Source of the DNA: Micavibrio aeruginosavorus | GTDB lineage: Bacteria > Pseudomonadota > Alphaproteobacteria > UBA9219 | NCBI GenBank assembly: GCA_020720905.1 | Contig: DYNT01000030.1 | Location: 1-10,809, forward strand | Direction of reading: 5' to 3' | DNA length: 10,809 nucleotides | Notes under the pieces: model-generated | What the model was told of the DNA's origin: nothing | The model's database searches: none | The model's input: only the letters and a program-made list of their open reading frames with translations | Made by a program: the position numbers and the translations under genes | In this document: in pieces, positions 1-7,639 of the stretch | Layout of the letters: every line of letters begins with the position of its first letter | Numbering within the stretch: the first letter of the stretch is position 1

Positions 1-1185
1 ATCTTGGCTGCGCCACCATGCCTCTGTGGCCTTTAAGGCCTCGCCTATTCTTTGGCCAGAAGCGTTCCCCTGCTTCAGTAAATCCCTCCCCCGCAAAGGA
101 AACGCTGGCTTGCACCACGACACGCAAAGAGGCCATAAAGCCGATAAATCGTGAGCCTGCCCCTCCGCCGCTGCCAAAAGCAAAGCACCCTGAACGGCTT
201 TAGCGTCCTCCTCATAAAGCCGTTGGCGAAGATCGAAGGATGAGAGCGGTGCGATCAAGGTTAACGCAAGGGATTCCAAGGTCAACAAAGCCTCGCGCTC
301 ACGGTTTGATAGGCGGAAACGCTGTGCCACAGAAGCGGCAGCCCCATGATCCAGCAAGGCGGCAAGACGCAGGATCGCGCCTGAAGGCCACCCCACAGAT
401 TGTTCTAGTTGTATCAGCCGCTCAAGTTTTGCCGTGTTTTTTCCTTCTGGCAGAATCTGTTCCAAAACGCCTGTTGTGATCATGCTTTGCAGCGCTAAAA
501 CAGGCTCCTCAGCGCATAAAAGAGCCGCCATATCCTTCCAAAGGCGCTCTGCCGACAAGCCCAGCAAAAGAGGCGCTTTGCGCCCACACGCCGTTAAGGC
601 GGCATCATCCAAATACGCCTTGTTATCCAAAAAGGACAGTTGCGCCACAAAGCGAAAAGCGCGCAAAATACGCAAAGCATCCTCATCGATCCTTTGCTCT
701 GGATCACCGATAAAGCGCACGCAGCGCAAGACTAAATCATCGCGCCCGTTAAAATAGTCAACAATCTCGCCCGACTCTTTTAAATAAAGCGCGTTAAAGG
801 TGAAGTCGCGCCGCGCCGCGTCTTCGCGCCAATCATCGGTAAAGACCACTTTGGCATGGCGGCCATCGGTAAGGATATCCCGCCTGAGAGTCGTGATCTC
901 ATACCCCTTCCCCTTGATGACCGCCGTCACCGTTCCATGAGAAAGCCCTATTGGCACGACCTTAATGCCTGCTCCCCTTAAAGCCTTCATCACGGCCTCT
1001 GGCGGCAACGTCGTCGCAAGGTCAATATCTTGAACGGAGCGTCCCACAAGGGCATCCCGCACAGCGCCCCCCACAACCCGCACCTCACCACCCGCCGATT
1101 GCAAGATGCCTTGAAGGGTTAAAAGCCCCTTTTCCCTCATCCAAGGATGATCCTTTGGAGAAAGAAAAAGAGAGAGGTCATTCAT
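1..1185 (-). CDS. cca: CCA tRNA nucleotidyltransferase / poly(A) polymerase family, 3' end cut by window edge
   Basis: Class II nucleotidyltransferase expected to build or repair the 3' CCA end of tRNAs from CTP and ATP in the cytoplasm. I translated 395 residues with no stop; the frame leaves the window at base 1. The N-terminal half shows the family signatures: GGAVRD at residues 39-44, the metal-binding DxD as DIDLATT at 53-59, RRDFTFNALY at 125-134, then RFIGDP at 157-162 and EDALRILRAFRF at 168-179, the tRNA/nucleotide-binding region. The last visible residues (RGRDLLKQG to EAWWRSQD) resemble the usual alphaproteobacterial C-terminus, so probably only a few residues are missing. The start is 10 bases after the pyrG stop, with no clear Shine-Dalgarno, which suggests translational coupling. 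A second ATG at codon 16 is possible but would remove normal N-terminal sequence. CCA-adding versus poly(A)-only activity cannot be told by eye; the alphaproteobacterial context favours CCA addition. Confidence 0.94.
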   Translation of the reverse strand, partial: MNDLSLFLSPKDHPWMREKGLLTLQGILQSAGGEVRVVGGAVRDALVGRSVQDIDLATTLPPEAVMKALRGAGIKVVPIGLSHGTVTAVIKGKGYEITTLRRDILTDGRHAKVVFTDDWREDAARRDFTFNALYLKESGEIVDYFNGRDDLVLRCVRFIGDPEQRIDEDALRILRAFRFVAQLSFLDNKAYLDDAALTACGRKAPLLLGLSAERLWKDMAALLCAEEPVLALQSMITTGVLEQILPEGKNTAKLERLIQLEQSVGWPSGAILRLAALLDHGAAASVAQRFRLSNREREALLTLESLALTLIAPLSSFDLRQRLYEEDAKAVQGALLLAAAEGQAHDLSALWPLCVSWCKPAFPLRGRDLLKQGNASGQRIGEALKATEAWWRSQD

Positions 1186-1195
1186 AGTCTAGCCA

Positions 1196-2842
<1,647 letters not shown>

Positions 2843-2868
2843 TTATGAAACGCTAAAAAACAAAGGGC

Positions 2869-3234
2869 TTACTTGGAAACAGGAACAGCGGGAGCCGTTG
2901 GGGCTTGATCCGCTTTGGGCGTTTCTTGGGTTGTGTCTGCAACAGCGGGAGCCGCTGGATCAGCCACTTGCTCGGCCAAGCTGCGTGTTGTGTGTTGATG
3001 GCCTGCGATAATGCCTTGCGCCAAACTTAAAACAATAAAGAGGGTCGCCAAAATCGCCGTGGTGCGCGTCAGCAAATTGGCCGATCCACGCGCAGAAAAC
3101 AAACCACCCATGGTTCCGCCGCCGCCGCCGCCGCCCATAAGGCCGCCACCGTCTTGCGCCGAACGCTGCATCAGAACAACGCCGATAAGGGCAAGGGCAA
3201 CCATCAAGTGAATAACCAGCAAAACATCTTGCAT
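2869..3234 (-). CDS. secG: Protein translocase subunit SecG
   Basis: Small inner-membrane subunit of the SecYEG channel that aids SecA-driven protein export. The 121 residues show two membrane segments (about 3-22 and 56-76) around a cytoplasmic loop with the family signature: LMQRSAQDGGG, a seven-glycine run, then GLFSARGSANLLTRTTAILA. After the second segment comes a hydrophilic Ala/Pro-rich tail of about 45 residues, common in alphaproteobacterial SecG and of variable sequence. I place the start at MQDVLLVIH rather than at an ATG nine codons upstream, because GAGGAG lies eight bases before this ATG and the family begins at this point. It heads the likely secG-pyrG-cca operon. Its leader contains two small hairpins, described separately. 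Confidence 0.93.
   Translation of the reverse strand: MQDVLLVIHLMVALALIGVVLMQRSAQDGGGLMGGGGGGGTMGGLFSARGSANLLTRTTAILATLFIVLSLAQGIIAGHQHTTRSLAEQVADPAAPAVADTTQETPKADQAPTAPAVPVSK
3115..3135 (-). repeat. GGC/GGA glycine-codon run in secG
   Basis: Seven consecutive glycine codons (six GGC and one GGA) encode residues 34-40 in the cytoplasmic loop of SecG. Glycine runs here are typical of the family. The perfect trinucleotide stretch could vary in length by slippage without breaking the frame. Confidence 0.85.
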
Positions 3235-3278
3235 AGCGAAAACTCCTCTTAAAAATAACAAACAAAGACGTGCCTCGA

Positions 3279-3292
3279 TTCGGAAAACCGAA
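3279..3292 (-). promoter_or_regulatory. Small hairpin in the secG leader
   Basis: On the minus strand TTCGG-TTTT-CCGAA forms a 5-bp perfect stem with a 4-base loop, about 45 bases before the secG ATG. It could shape the leader RNA, but the stem is short and may be chance. No known riboswitch or protein-binding leader was recognised. Confidence 0.35.
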
Positions 3293-3309
3293 GGCTACGG
3301 CAAACTCGT

Positions 3310-3333
3310 TTTAGGCTGGAAGAAGAGCCTAAA
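3310..3333 (-). promoter_or_regulatory. 8-bp hairpin upstream of secG
   Basis: On the minus strand TTTAGGCT and AGCCTAAA form a perfect 8-bp stem around an 8-base pyrimidine-rich loop, about 75 bases before the secG ATG. No T-run follows it in that direction, so it does not look like a terminator. It may be a leader structure, or an operator-like inverted repeat near the promoter. No clear -35/-10 pair was found in this AT-rich stretch. Confidence 0.4.
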
Positions 3334-3400
3334 CTAAGTGAAAAACAAAAGCTATACCTAAAAAACAATTCAAGAGTTGGAAAAAGAAAGCACACTCAAT

Positions 3401-3572
3401 CACCCTTCCCTTGCGGGCTTGACTCCGAAGGGCGTCGAGACCCCTTGGCTGGTCGAAAAACGCGTGAGCGTTTTTCGGGGAGGGGTCGTTTTTCATTGTG
3501 TTTTGACCCCTCCCCAAGATTTTTTCTCCCTACGGGATTAAAAATCTTGTGCCCTCCCGCAAGGGGAGGGCG
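3401..3572. repeat. Palindromic element with terminal inverted repeats and internal hairpins
   Basis: The outer ends, 3401-3417 and 3556-3572, are inverted repeats matching at 15 of 17 positions, both carrying CCCTTGCGGG. Inside them is a second perfect 11-bp inverted pair, GGGGAGGGGTC at 3477-3487 against 3505-3515, around a T-rich loop. Each side arm contains its own perfect hairpin: 3454-3463 with 3468-3477 (10 bp, GTGA loop) and 3516-3524 with 3540-3548 (9 bp). The whole could fold as a branched cruciform, or as a row of local hairpins. It is GC-rich and lies between AT-rich flanks. It resembles small dispersed palindromic elements of bacterial chromosomes (REP or MITE type), but a single copy cannot prove this. 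No convincing reading frame occupies it and no target-site duplication was seen. Confidence 0.65.
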
Positions 3573-3578
3573 TTTTTT
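3551..3578 (+). terminator. Terminator-like hairpin at the end of the palindromic element
   Basis: On the plus strand GCCCTCCC-GCAAG-GGGAGGGC forms a perfect 8-bp GC-rich stem with a 5-base loop, followed by CG and six T residues, the shape of an intrinsic terminator. No plus-strand protein gene lies to its left, and both neighbours run on the minus strand. It may end an unrecognised plus-strand RNA that covers the hairpin chain, block antisense transcription into popZ, or simply be part of the repeat. In the minus direction no T-run follows the stem. Confidence 0.5.
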
Positions 3579-3615
3579 GTGCCAACGCTTCATTCACGAA
3601 AAATCTAGACAGGAT

Positions 3616-3665
3616 TTATTCCGTTGCGCGGCGCGCAATATTATTCCGTTGCGCGGCGCGCAATA
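3616..3665. repeat. Perfect 25-bp tandem duplication at the 3' end of popZ
   Basis: Two identical 25-bp units lie end to end, 3616-3640 and 3641-3665. The upstream copy in popZ direction encodes the last seven residues (IARRATE) and the stop; the second copy follows directly after that stop and is untranslated. Each unit contains the 15-base odd palindrome TTGCGCGGCGCGCAA, so the popZ mRNA carries two small GC-rich hairpin sequences at its end. Complete identity suggests a recent duplication. Confidence 0.9.
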
Positions 3666-4192
3666 TGCTCGACTTCTTTTTGGACAATCCGCTCTACGAC
3701 GGCGGGCAAGTTCTGATCCAGCCATTCCTTAAGCATCGGGCGCATCAATGCCATTACGATGTCTTCAAGCGTGCGCCCCCCCTCACCGATAAGGGTATGG
3801 CCTTCGAAAGCCACGCGCCGCTCGACTTGAACGGTGCTGGCCAAGGCAGCCAAGGACGATGTTGCCGCCTGCGCCGCATCATGAGATATCAACGATTCAT
3901 CAGCTCCAGGCGGTGGCGCGGCGGGGACAGGATCAAAATCCAGCGCATCAGCAGGCGGCACAGAAGGCTCAGGCTCAGGCGCGAGCGTCTGCACACTTAG
4001 ATCCACAACCGAGCCATCATCCTCAACCATTTGGGTCAGCTCTAAAACATCTTCCTTAGAAGTCTCTTCTTCAGGAACGATGGCAGCCGCCGTCACAGGA
4101 TCCTTTTCATCCGCGATGATGCGGCGGATTGAGGCTAAAATTTCTTCCATCGACGGTTCGGACGATGGGCTTGGTTCTTGAACGTCTGTCAT
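3641..4192 (-). CDS. popZ: Pole-organizing protein PopZ (DUF2497 family)
   Basis: PopZ proteins self-assemble into a condensate at the cell pole that anchors the chromosome partition system (ParB/parS) and recruits cell-cycle regulators in alphaproteobacteria. At 183 residues it is near the Caulobacter length (about 177). The family layout is clear: a conserved N-terminal helix (PSMEEILASIRRIIADEKD, 13-31) that serves as the partner-binding region in the family, a low-complexity acidic and proline-rich linker (about 33-105), and a helical C-terminus with RTLEDIVMALMRPMLKEWLDQ (140-160) and LPAVVERIVQKEVEHIARR (162-180) used for oligomerisation. The start is the ATG giving MTDVQEPSPS; no good Shine-Dalgarno precedes it. 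The last codons and stop form one unit of the tandem duplication. It lies 95 bases after the sugar epimerase on the same strand, with a candidate promoter in that gap. Confidence 0.9.
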   Translation of the reverse strand: MTDVQEPSPSSEPSMEEILASIRRIIADEKDPVTAAAIVPEEETSKEDVLELTQMVEDDGSVVDLSVQTLAPEPEPSVPPADALDFDPVPAAPPPGADESLISHDAAQAATSSLAALASTVQVERRVAFEGHTLIGEGGRTLEDIVMALMRPMLKEWLDQNLPAVVERIVQKEVEHIARRATE

Positions 4193-4225
4193 GGAACGAA
4201 TCGCATGGTTGGTGGGACTGCACCT

Positions 4226-4253
4226 AGTTTAACGCTTCACGAAGTCTTTGCAA
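4226..4253 (-). promoter_or_regulatory. Candidate sigma70-type promoter for popZ
   Basis: On the minus strand TTGCAA and TAAACT (each 4 of 6 to consensus) are separated by 16 bases, with the -10 about 33 bases before the popZ ATG. It is the best match in this short gap, but such matches are common by chance. Confidence 0.25.
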
Positions 4254-4287
4254 GTCCGAACCGATAGGCCGGAGCGCTAAAACTCTA

Positions 4288-5274
4288 TTAAACCCCATGA
4301 TAGGTCTTATACCACTCGATAAACTTGGGGATTCCTTCGCGGATCGTTGTGGTGGGGGCAAAGCCAAAGTCGCGCTTGGTCGCCTCAATATCCGCCGAGG
4401 TGGCAGGCACATCGCCCGCCTGCATGGGCAAAAAGTCATAAATAGCTTTTTTGCCAAGCGCCTTTTCGATCTCGCCAATATAGTCCATCAGCGTTTCCGT
4501 GTGCGAGTTACCGATATTGTAAAGGCGCGTTGGCACTTTGCCTTCCTCCAGCGTCATCGGGTTATCGAACACGCCGATGACACCCGCGACAATATCATCG
4601 ATATAGGTAAAGTCACGGCGCATATTCCCGTGATTGAAGACGGGGATCGGCTCGCCCGCGATGATGTTCTTGGTGAATAAATACGCGGCCATATCGGGGC
4701 GACCCCAAGGCCCATAGACCGTAAAGAAGCGCAAGCCTGTGCATGGCATCTTATACAAATGCGCGTAAGTATGGGCGATCAGCTCATTCTCGCGCTTGGT
4801 GGCCGCATAAAGGGAAACGGGCTTTTCGACGGGATCTTCAACCGAAAACGGGGTCTTAGTATTGCCGCCATAAACTGATGATGAGCTGGCATAGACAAAT
4901 TGCTCCAACTTCGGCAGGCGGCGTGCCAACTCGGCAATCGTCACATACCCCATCACGTTCGTTTCAACGTAAGCAAAAGGATTAATCAGCGAATAACGCA
5001 CGCCCGCCTGCGCGGCAAGGTTCATGATATGCGTGACGTCCTTGCAGCTTTCTTCCAACGCCAGAATCGAGTCTTTATCCGCGATGTTCAGCTGGTGAAA
5101 GGTGAACGCCTTGCCCCCCGCTTGACGCACGCGCTCAAGGCGAGCCTTTTTCAGATTCACATCATAATAATCATTCAGGTTATCGATGCCGACAACCTCA
5201 TCACCCCGCTCAAAAAGCTTCAAGGCAAGCGTTGATCCGATAAAGCCAGCCGCGCCGGTGATGAGAACTTTCAT
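4288..5274 (-). CDS. NAD-dependent epimerase, UDP-glucuronate 4-epimerase type (CapI/LpsL-like)
   Basis: Extended short-chain dehydrogenase/reductase expected to invert C4 of a UDP-uronic acid (UDP-GlcA to UDP-GalA in characterised relatives), supplying precursors for capsule or LPS in the cytoplasm. The 328 residues begin with the NAD-binding GAAGFIG (7-13) and DNLNDYYDVNLKKARL (31-46), a signature of the glucuronate epimerase group. SSSSVYGG and the catalytic YAATK (Tyr156, Lys160) follow, then LRFFTVYGPWGRPDMA (181-196). I start it at MKVLITG, not 24 codons upstream: GGAG lies eight bases before this ATG and the fold begins here. Only one base separates this ATG from the stop of the upstream dehydrogenase, so the two are surely cotranscribed and probably coupled. 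Because that partner is TviB-like, the true substrate may be an N-acetylated uronic acid; sequence alone does not settle it. Confidence 0.92.
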   Translation of the reverse strand: MKVLITGAAGFIGSTLALKLFERGDEVVGIDNLNDYYDVNLKKARLERVRQAGGKAFTFHQLNIADKDSILALEESCKDVTHIMNLAAQAGVRYSLINPFAYVETNVMGYVTIAELARRLPKLEQFVYASSSSVYGGNTKTPFSVEDPVEKPVSLYAATKRENELIAHTYAHLYKMPCTGLRFFTVYGPWGRPDMAAYLFTKNIIAGEPIPVFNHGNMRRDFTYIDDIVAGVIGVFDNPMTLEEGKVPTRLYNIGNSHTETLMDYIGEIEKALGKKAIYDFLPMQAGDVPATSADIEATKRDFGFAPTTTIREGIPKFIEWYKTYHGV

Positions 5275-5275
5275 A

Positions 5276-6583
5276 TTACAAACTCCAATACTGTACGTTA
5301 GAGGGAAGAGATGCAGGATTGATAGCGGATTTAATATCCACAACAATGCCCCCCGCCGCGATATCGTTCACGAACCCTTGTAAATCGTCTAAAATCGCTT
5401 GATGCGACACAGCCAGAACAAGCGCATCCAGATTTTTTAAGTCCTCGCGCTTGCATAAAGGCAGATTATATTCGTGCATGGCGTGCGCGGGGTCGGCGAC
5501 AGGATCAAAAACCATGACCTCAACGCCAAAACTTTCCAGCTCGCGCACAATTTCCGGCACGCGGCTGTTGCGCAAGTCGCGCACGTTTTCCTTAAAGGCC
5601 AGCCCCAAAATGCCCACGCGAGCCGTAGACTTCATGCGCCCGCCCTTCACCAGCATCTTCATAATCTTTTGCGCGATAAAGACGGGCATGCCGTCATTAA
5701 TCCTGCGCCCCGATAAAATCACTTGCGGGTTATAGCCCAGCTCCTCCGCCCGCGCCGTCAGATAATAGGGGTCAACCCCGATGCAATGCCCACCGACAAG
5801 CCCCGGTGTGAACTTCAGGAAATTCCACTTCGTCCCCGCCGCCGCCAGAACATCATGCGTGCGAAGATTCATCTTTTCGCAAATGATGGCCAGCTCATTC
5901 ATGAGCGCGATGTTGATATCGCGCTGCGTGTTTTCCAAAACCTTGGCGCATTCGGCAACGGCAATGCTGCTGGCGCGGTAAAGCCCAGCCGTAATCACAG
6001 CGCCATAGGCGGCTTCAACGCGGTCAAGACTCTCTTGATCTTCTGCGCTGACAATCTTCATAATAGTTTCTAGGCGATTGACTTTATCGCCCGGATTAAT
6101 GCGCTCTGGCGAATAGCCCATCTTGAAATCAACGCTTTGACGAAGACAAGATATTCTTGCAATTTCGGGGCCGCATAGCTCTTCGGTCAAGCTTGGATAA
6201 ACCGTCGATTCAAGCACGATAAGGGGCGTCAGAGAAGCCTTCCCCTGCGCCGCCGTCCTTTTCTTTAAAAGCTCGCCAATCGTCCGGCAAGCACCAAGGA
6301 CAGGCGTTAAATCAGGCCGTTTGGCTTGATCGATAGGCGTTGGAACCGTCACGATAAACAGACTGCAATCCAGCATATCATCAGGCCTATCGGTGATGAG
6401 GCCGGTCGTTGTTTGAAGCTCACGGCTTTCAACTTCGCCCGTCCAATCATGGAAGGTTTTCAAGGCGGCAACGCGAGGCTGATTGATATCAAAACCAACA
6501 ACGCCATCAAAATGCCGTGCCATACCGATCATCATTGGTAGCCCGACATAGCCCAACCCCAAAACAGCAATCTTTTCGGTCAT
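5276..6583 (-). CDS. tviB: Nucleotide-sugar 6-dehydrogenase (UDP-GlcNAc/UDP-GalNAc 6-dehydrogenase, TviB/WbpO type)
   Basis: Oxidises the C6 hydroxyl of a UDP-hexose (N-acetylhexosamine in TviB and WbpO) to a carboxylate in two NAD-dependent steps, giving a uronic acid for surface polysaccharide. The 435 residues are complete. The N-terminal NAD domain starts with VLGLGYVGLP (7-16) and contains VPTPID (80-85) and ESTVYP (125-130). The central helix has KVLENTQRDINIALMNE (214-230). The catalytic cysteine is Cys267 in GLVGGHCIGVDPYYL, the form seen in TviB/WbpO rather than in UDP-glucose dehydrogenases (GGxCFPKD). The C-terminal UDP-binding domain has GLAFKENVRDLRNS (327-340). AAGGTGA lies just before the ATG. 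It is the first gene of the minus-strand sugar pair. UDP-glucose as substrate cannot be excluded. Confidence 0.92.
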   Translation of the reverse strand: MTEKIAVLGLGYVGLPMMIGMARHFDGVVGFDINQPRVAALKTFHDWTGEVESRELQTTTGLITDRPDDMLDCSLFIVTVPTPIDQAKRPDLTPVLGACRTIGELLKKRTAAQGKASLTPLIVLESTVYPSLTEELCGPEIARISCLRQSVDFKMGYSPERINPGDKVNRLETIMKIVSAEDQESLDRVEAAYGAVITAGLYRASSIAVAECAKVLENTQRDINIALMNELAIICEKMNLRTHDVLAAAGTKWNFLKFTPGLVGGHCIGVDPYYLTARAEELGYNPQVILSGRRINDGMPVFIAQKIMKMLVKGGRMKSTARVGILGLAFKENVRDLRNSRVPEIVRELESFGVEVMVFDPVADPAHAMHEYNLPLCKREDLKNLDALVLAVSHQAILDDLQGFVNDIAAGGIVVDIKSAINPASLPSNVQYWSL

Positions 6584-6616
6584 GATTCACCTTAGCATTT
6601 TTATGTGCAAGATTGC

Positions 6617-6645
6617 TCTCTAAAGCACTTTCTGACCTATGGCAA
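6617..6645 (-). promoter_or_regulatory. Weak candidate promoter for the sugar-nucleotide pair
   Basis: On the minus strand TTGCCA (5 of 6) is followed after 17 bases by TAGAGA (3 of 6), about 34 bases before the dehydrogenase ATG. The -35 and spacing are good and the -10 is poor, so this is only a suggestion. Confidence 0.2.
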
Positions 6646-6713
6646 CATGGAAAGACGTTCAAGGACAAGGGAAAATCAGGAAATAGTGAGAAACACGGGT
6701 TTTTCTCTCGTGA

Positions 6714-6742
6714 TTGATTATTGTCCTTTTTCACTTTATCGT
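6714..6742 (+). promoter_or_regulatory. Candidate promoter placing the trpC start near its ATG
   Basis: TTGATT (4 of 6) and TATCGT (4 of 6) are separated by exactly 17 bases. Only five bases (GCGGC) lie between the -10 and the trpC ATG, so the expected first transcribed base falls at or next to the A of that ATG. This fits the absence of a Shine-Dalgarno. The match to consensus is moderate. Confidence 0.3.
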
Positions 6743-6747
6743 GCGGC

Positions 6748-7539
6748 ATGACCAATAAACTAACCGAAATAGGCGATGTACGGCGAGAACAAGTCGCCAA
6801 GGAAAAGGCTCTGATGCCTTTTGCCGCCATGGATCGCGCTGCCAAGGACACCCTGCCCGCTCGTGGTTTTGCACGCGCCCTTCAAGCCAAGGCGGAGTGT
6901 GGCACGTTCGGCCTTATTTGCGAGATTAAGAAAGCCTCGCCTTCTGCGGGGCTTATTCGCGCTGACTTTAACCCCGCCGCTATCGCCAAGGCCTATGAGG
7001 CGGGTGGGGCGGCGTGCCTTTCTGTTCTGACCGAAGAAACCTATTTTCAAGGCCATAATGATTTTCTGGGGCAAGCGCGGGAGGCTTGCGCCCTGCCCGC
7101 TTTGCGTAAGGATTTCATGGTTGATCTTTGGCAAGTCGCGCAGGCGCGGGCTCTTGGCGCGGATTGTATTCTTTTGATCATGGCTTTGCTTGACGATGCG
7201 CTGGCCACCGAGATGCAGGCAGCCGCCACGGCCTATGGCATGGATACGCTGATCGAAGTGCATGATGAAGCAGAAATGGAGCGTGCGCTGCGCCTGCCTT
7301 CCTCTGGCCTTATTGGCATCAATAACCGCAACCTGAAAACGCTGGCCATTGATCTGGCCACAACGGAAAGGCTTGCTGCCTTGTCTCCCTCTGGCCGTTT
7401 GATTATCAGTGAAAGCGGCTTTCAAGATGCCAAGGATTTGCAGCGCATGAGCAACGCAGGCGTGAACTGCTTTCTGATTGGGGAATCCTTGATGCGGCAA
7501 GACGATATTGCCGAGGCTGTCCGGCGGATTAAGGGCTAA
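6748..7539 (+). CDS. trpC: Indole-3-glycerol phosphate synthase
   Basis: Closes the indole ring of tryptophan by decarboxylating and cyclising CdRP to indole-3-glycerol phosphate in the cytoplasm. The 263 residues are a single, complete TIM barrel with no TrpF fused to it. Conserved active-site segments are visible in order: CEIKKASPSAGLIRADF (58-74, Glu59 and Lys61), CLSVLTE (90-96), LRKDF (119-123, Lys121), ADCILLIMALL (138-148), TLIEVHDE (167-174, Glu170), IGINNRNL (189-196), IISESG (219-224) and FLIGESLM (242-249). I start at MTNKLTEIGDVRREQVA, typical for the family; a TTG nine codons upstream would add an atypical extension. No Shine-Dalgarno is present. The gene stands alone, divergent from the sugar operon and convergent with the fasciclin gene, whereas alphaproteobacteria often keep trpC beside trpD. 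Confidence 0.96.
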   Translation: MTNKLTEIGDVRREQVAKEKALMPFAAMDRAAKDTLPARGFARALQAKAECGTFGLICEIKKASPSAGLIRADFNPAAIAKAYEAGGAACLSVLTEETYFQGHNDFLGQAREACALPALRKDFMVDLWQVAQARALGADCILLIMALLDDALATEMQAAATAYGMDTLIEVHDEAEMERALRLPSSGLIGINNRNLKTLAIDLATTERLAALSPSGRLIISESGFQDAKDLQRMSNAGVNCFLIGESLMRQDDIAEAVRRIKG

Positions 7540-7582
7540 CCTTTGCGCCCTCGCATAAAAAGGAAGCCAGCGGGCCCAACAA

Positions 7583-7599
7583 TTTGTTTTGCGAACAAA
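7583..7599. other. Small hairpin between convergent trpC and the fasciclin gene
   Basis: TTTGTT-TTGCG-AACAAA forms a 6-bp stem, and GGG/CCC outside it could extend the pairing with mismatched bases between. It is the only hairpin I see in the 100-base convergent gap, and no T-run follows it on either strand. It may help stop transcription or be incidental; no standard intrinsic terminator is present for either gene. Confidence 0.25.
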
Positions 7600-7639
7600 C
7601 CCAGCATGCTATAACATAACAAGAAGATGGCCTAAACCC

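Noticed and set aside
18..757. Three short plus-strand open frames at the left edge
   Set aside because: They are antisense to the cca gene, whose family motifs are continuous across the region on the minus strand.
3260..3340. A possible tRNA upstream of secG, suggested by the small stems
   Set aside because: No T-arm consensus, acceptor pairing or anticodon arm could be assembled on either strand.
3329..3732. Short open frames on both strands in the gap between popZ and secG
   Set aside because: They translate the palindromic repeat, lack ribosome sites and resemble no protein family I know; one also overlaps popZ in antisense.
6639..6686. A 15-codon open frame with one Trp codon upstream of trpC, as a possible trp leader peptide
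   Set aside because: It has no tandem Trp codons, no Shine-Dalgarno, and no terminator/antiterminator pair follows it.
6647..6751. A 34-codon open frame whose TGA overlaps the trpC ATG (ATGA), as a possible coupled leader
   Set aside because: It has no ribosome site and no recognisable sequence; the candidate promoter for trpC lies inside it, so the overlap is most likely chance.
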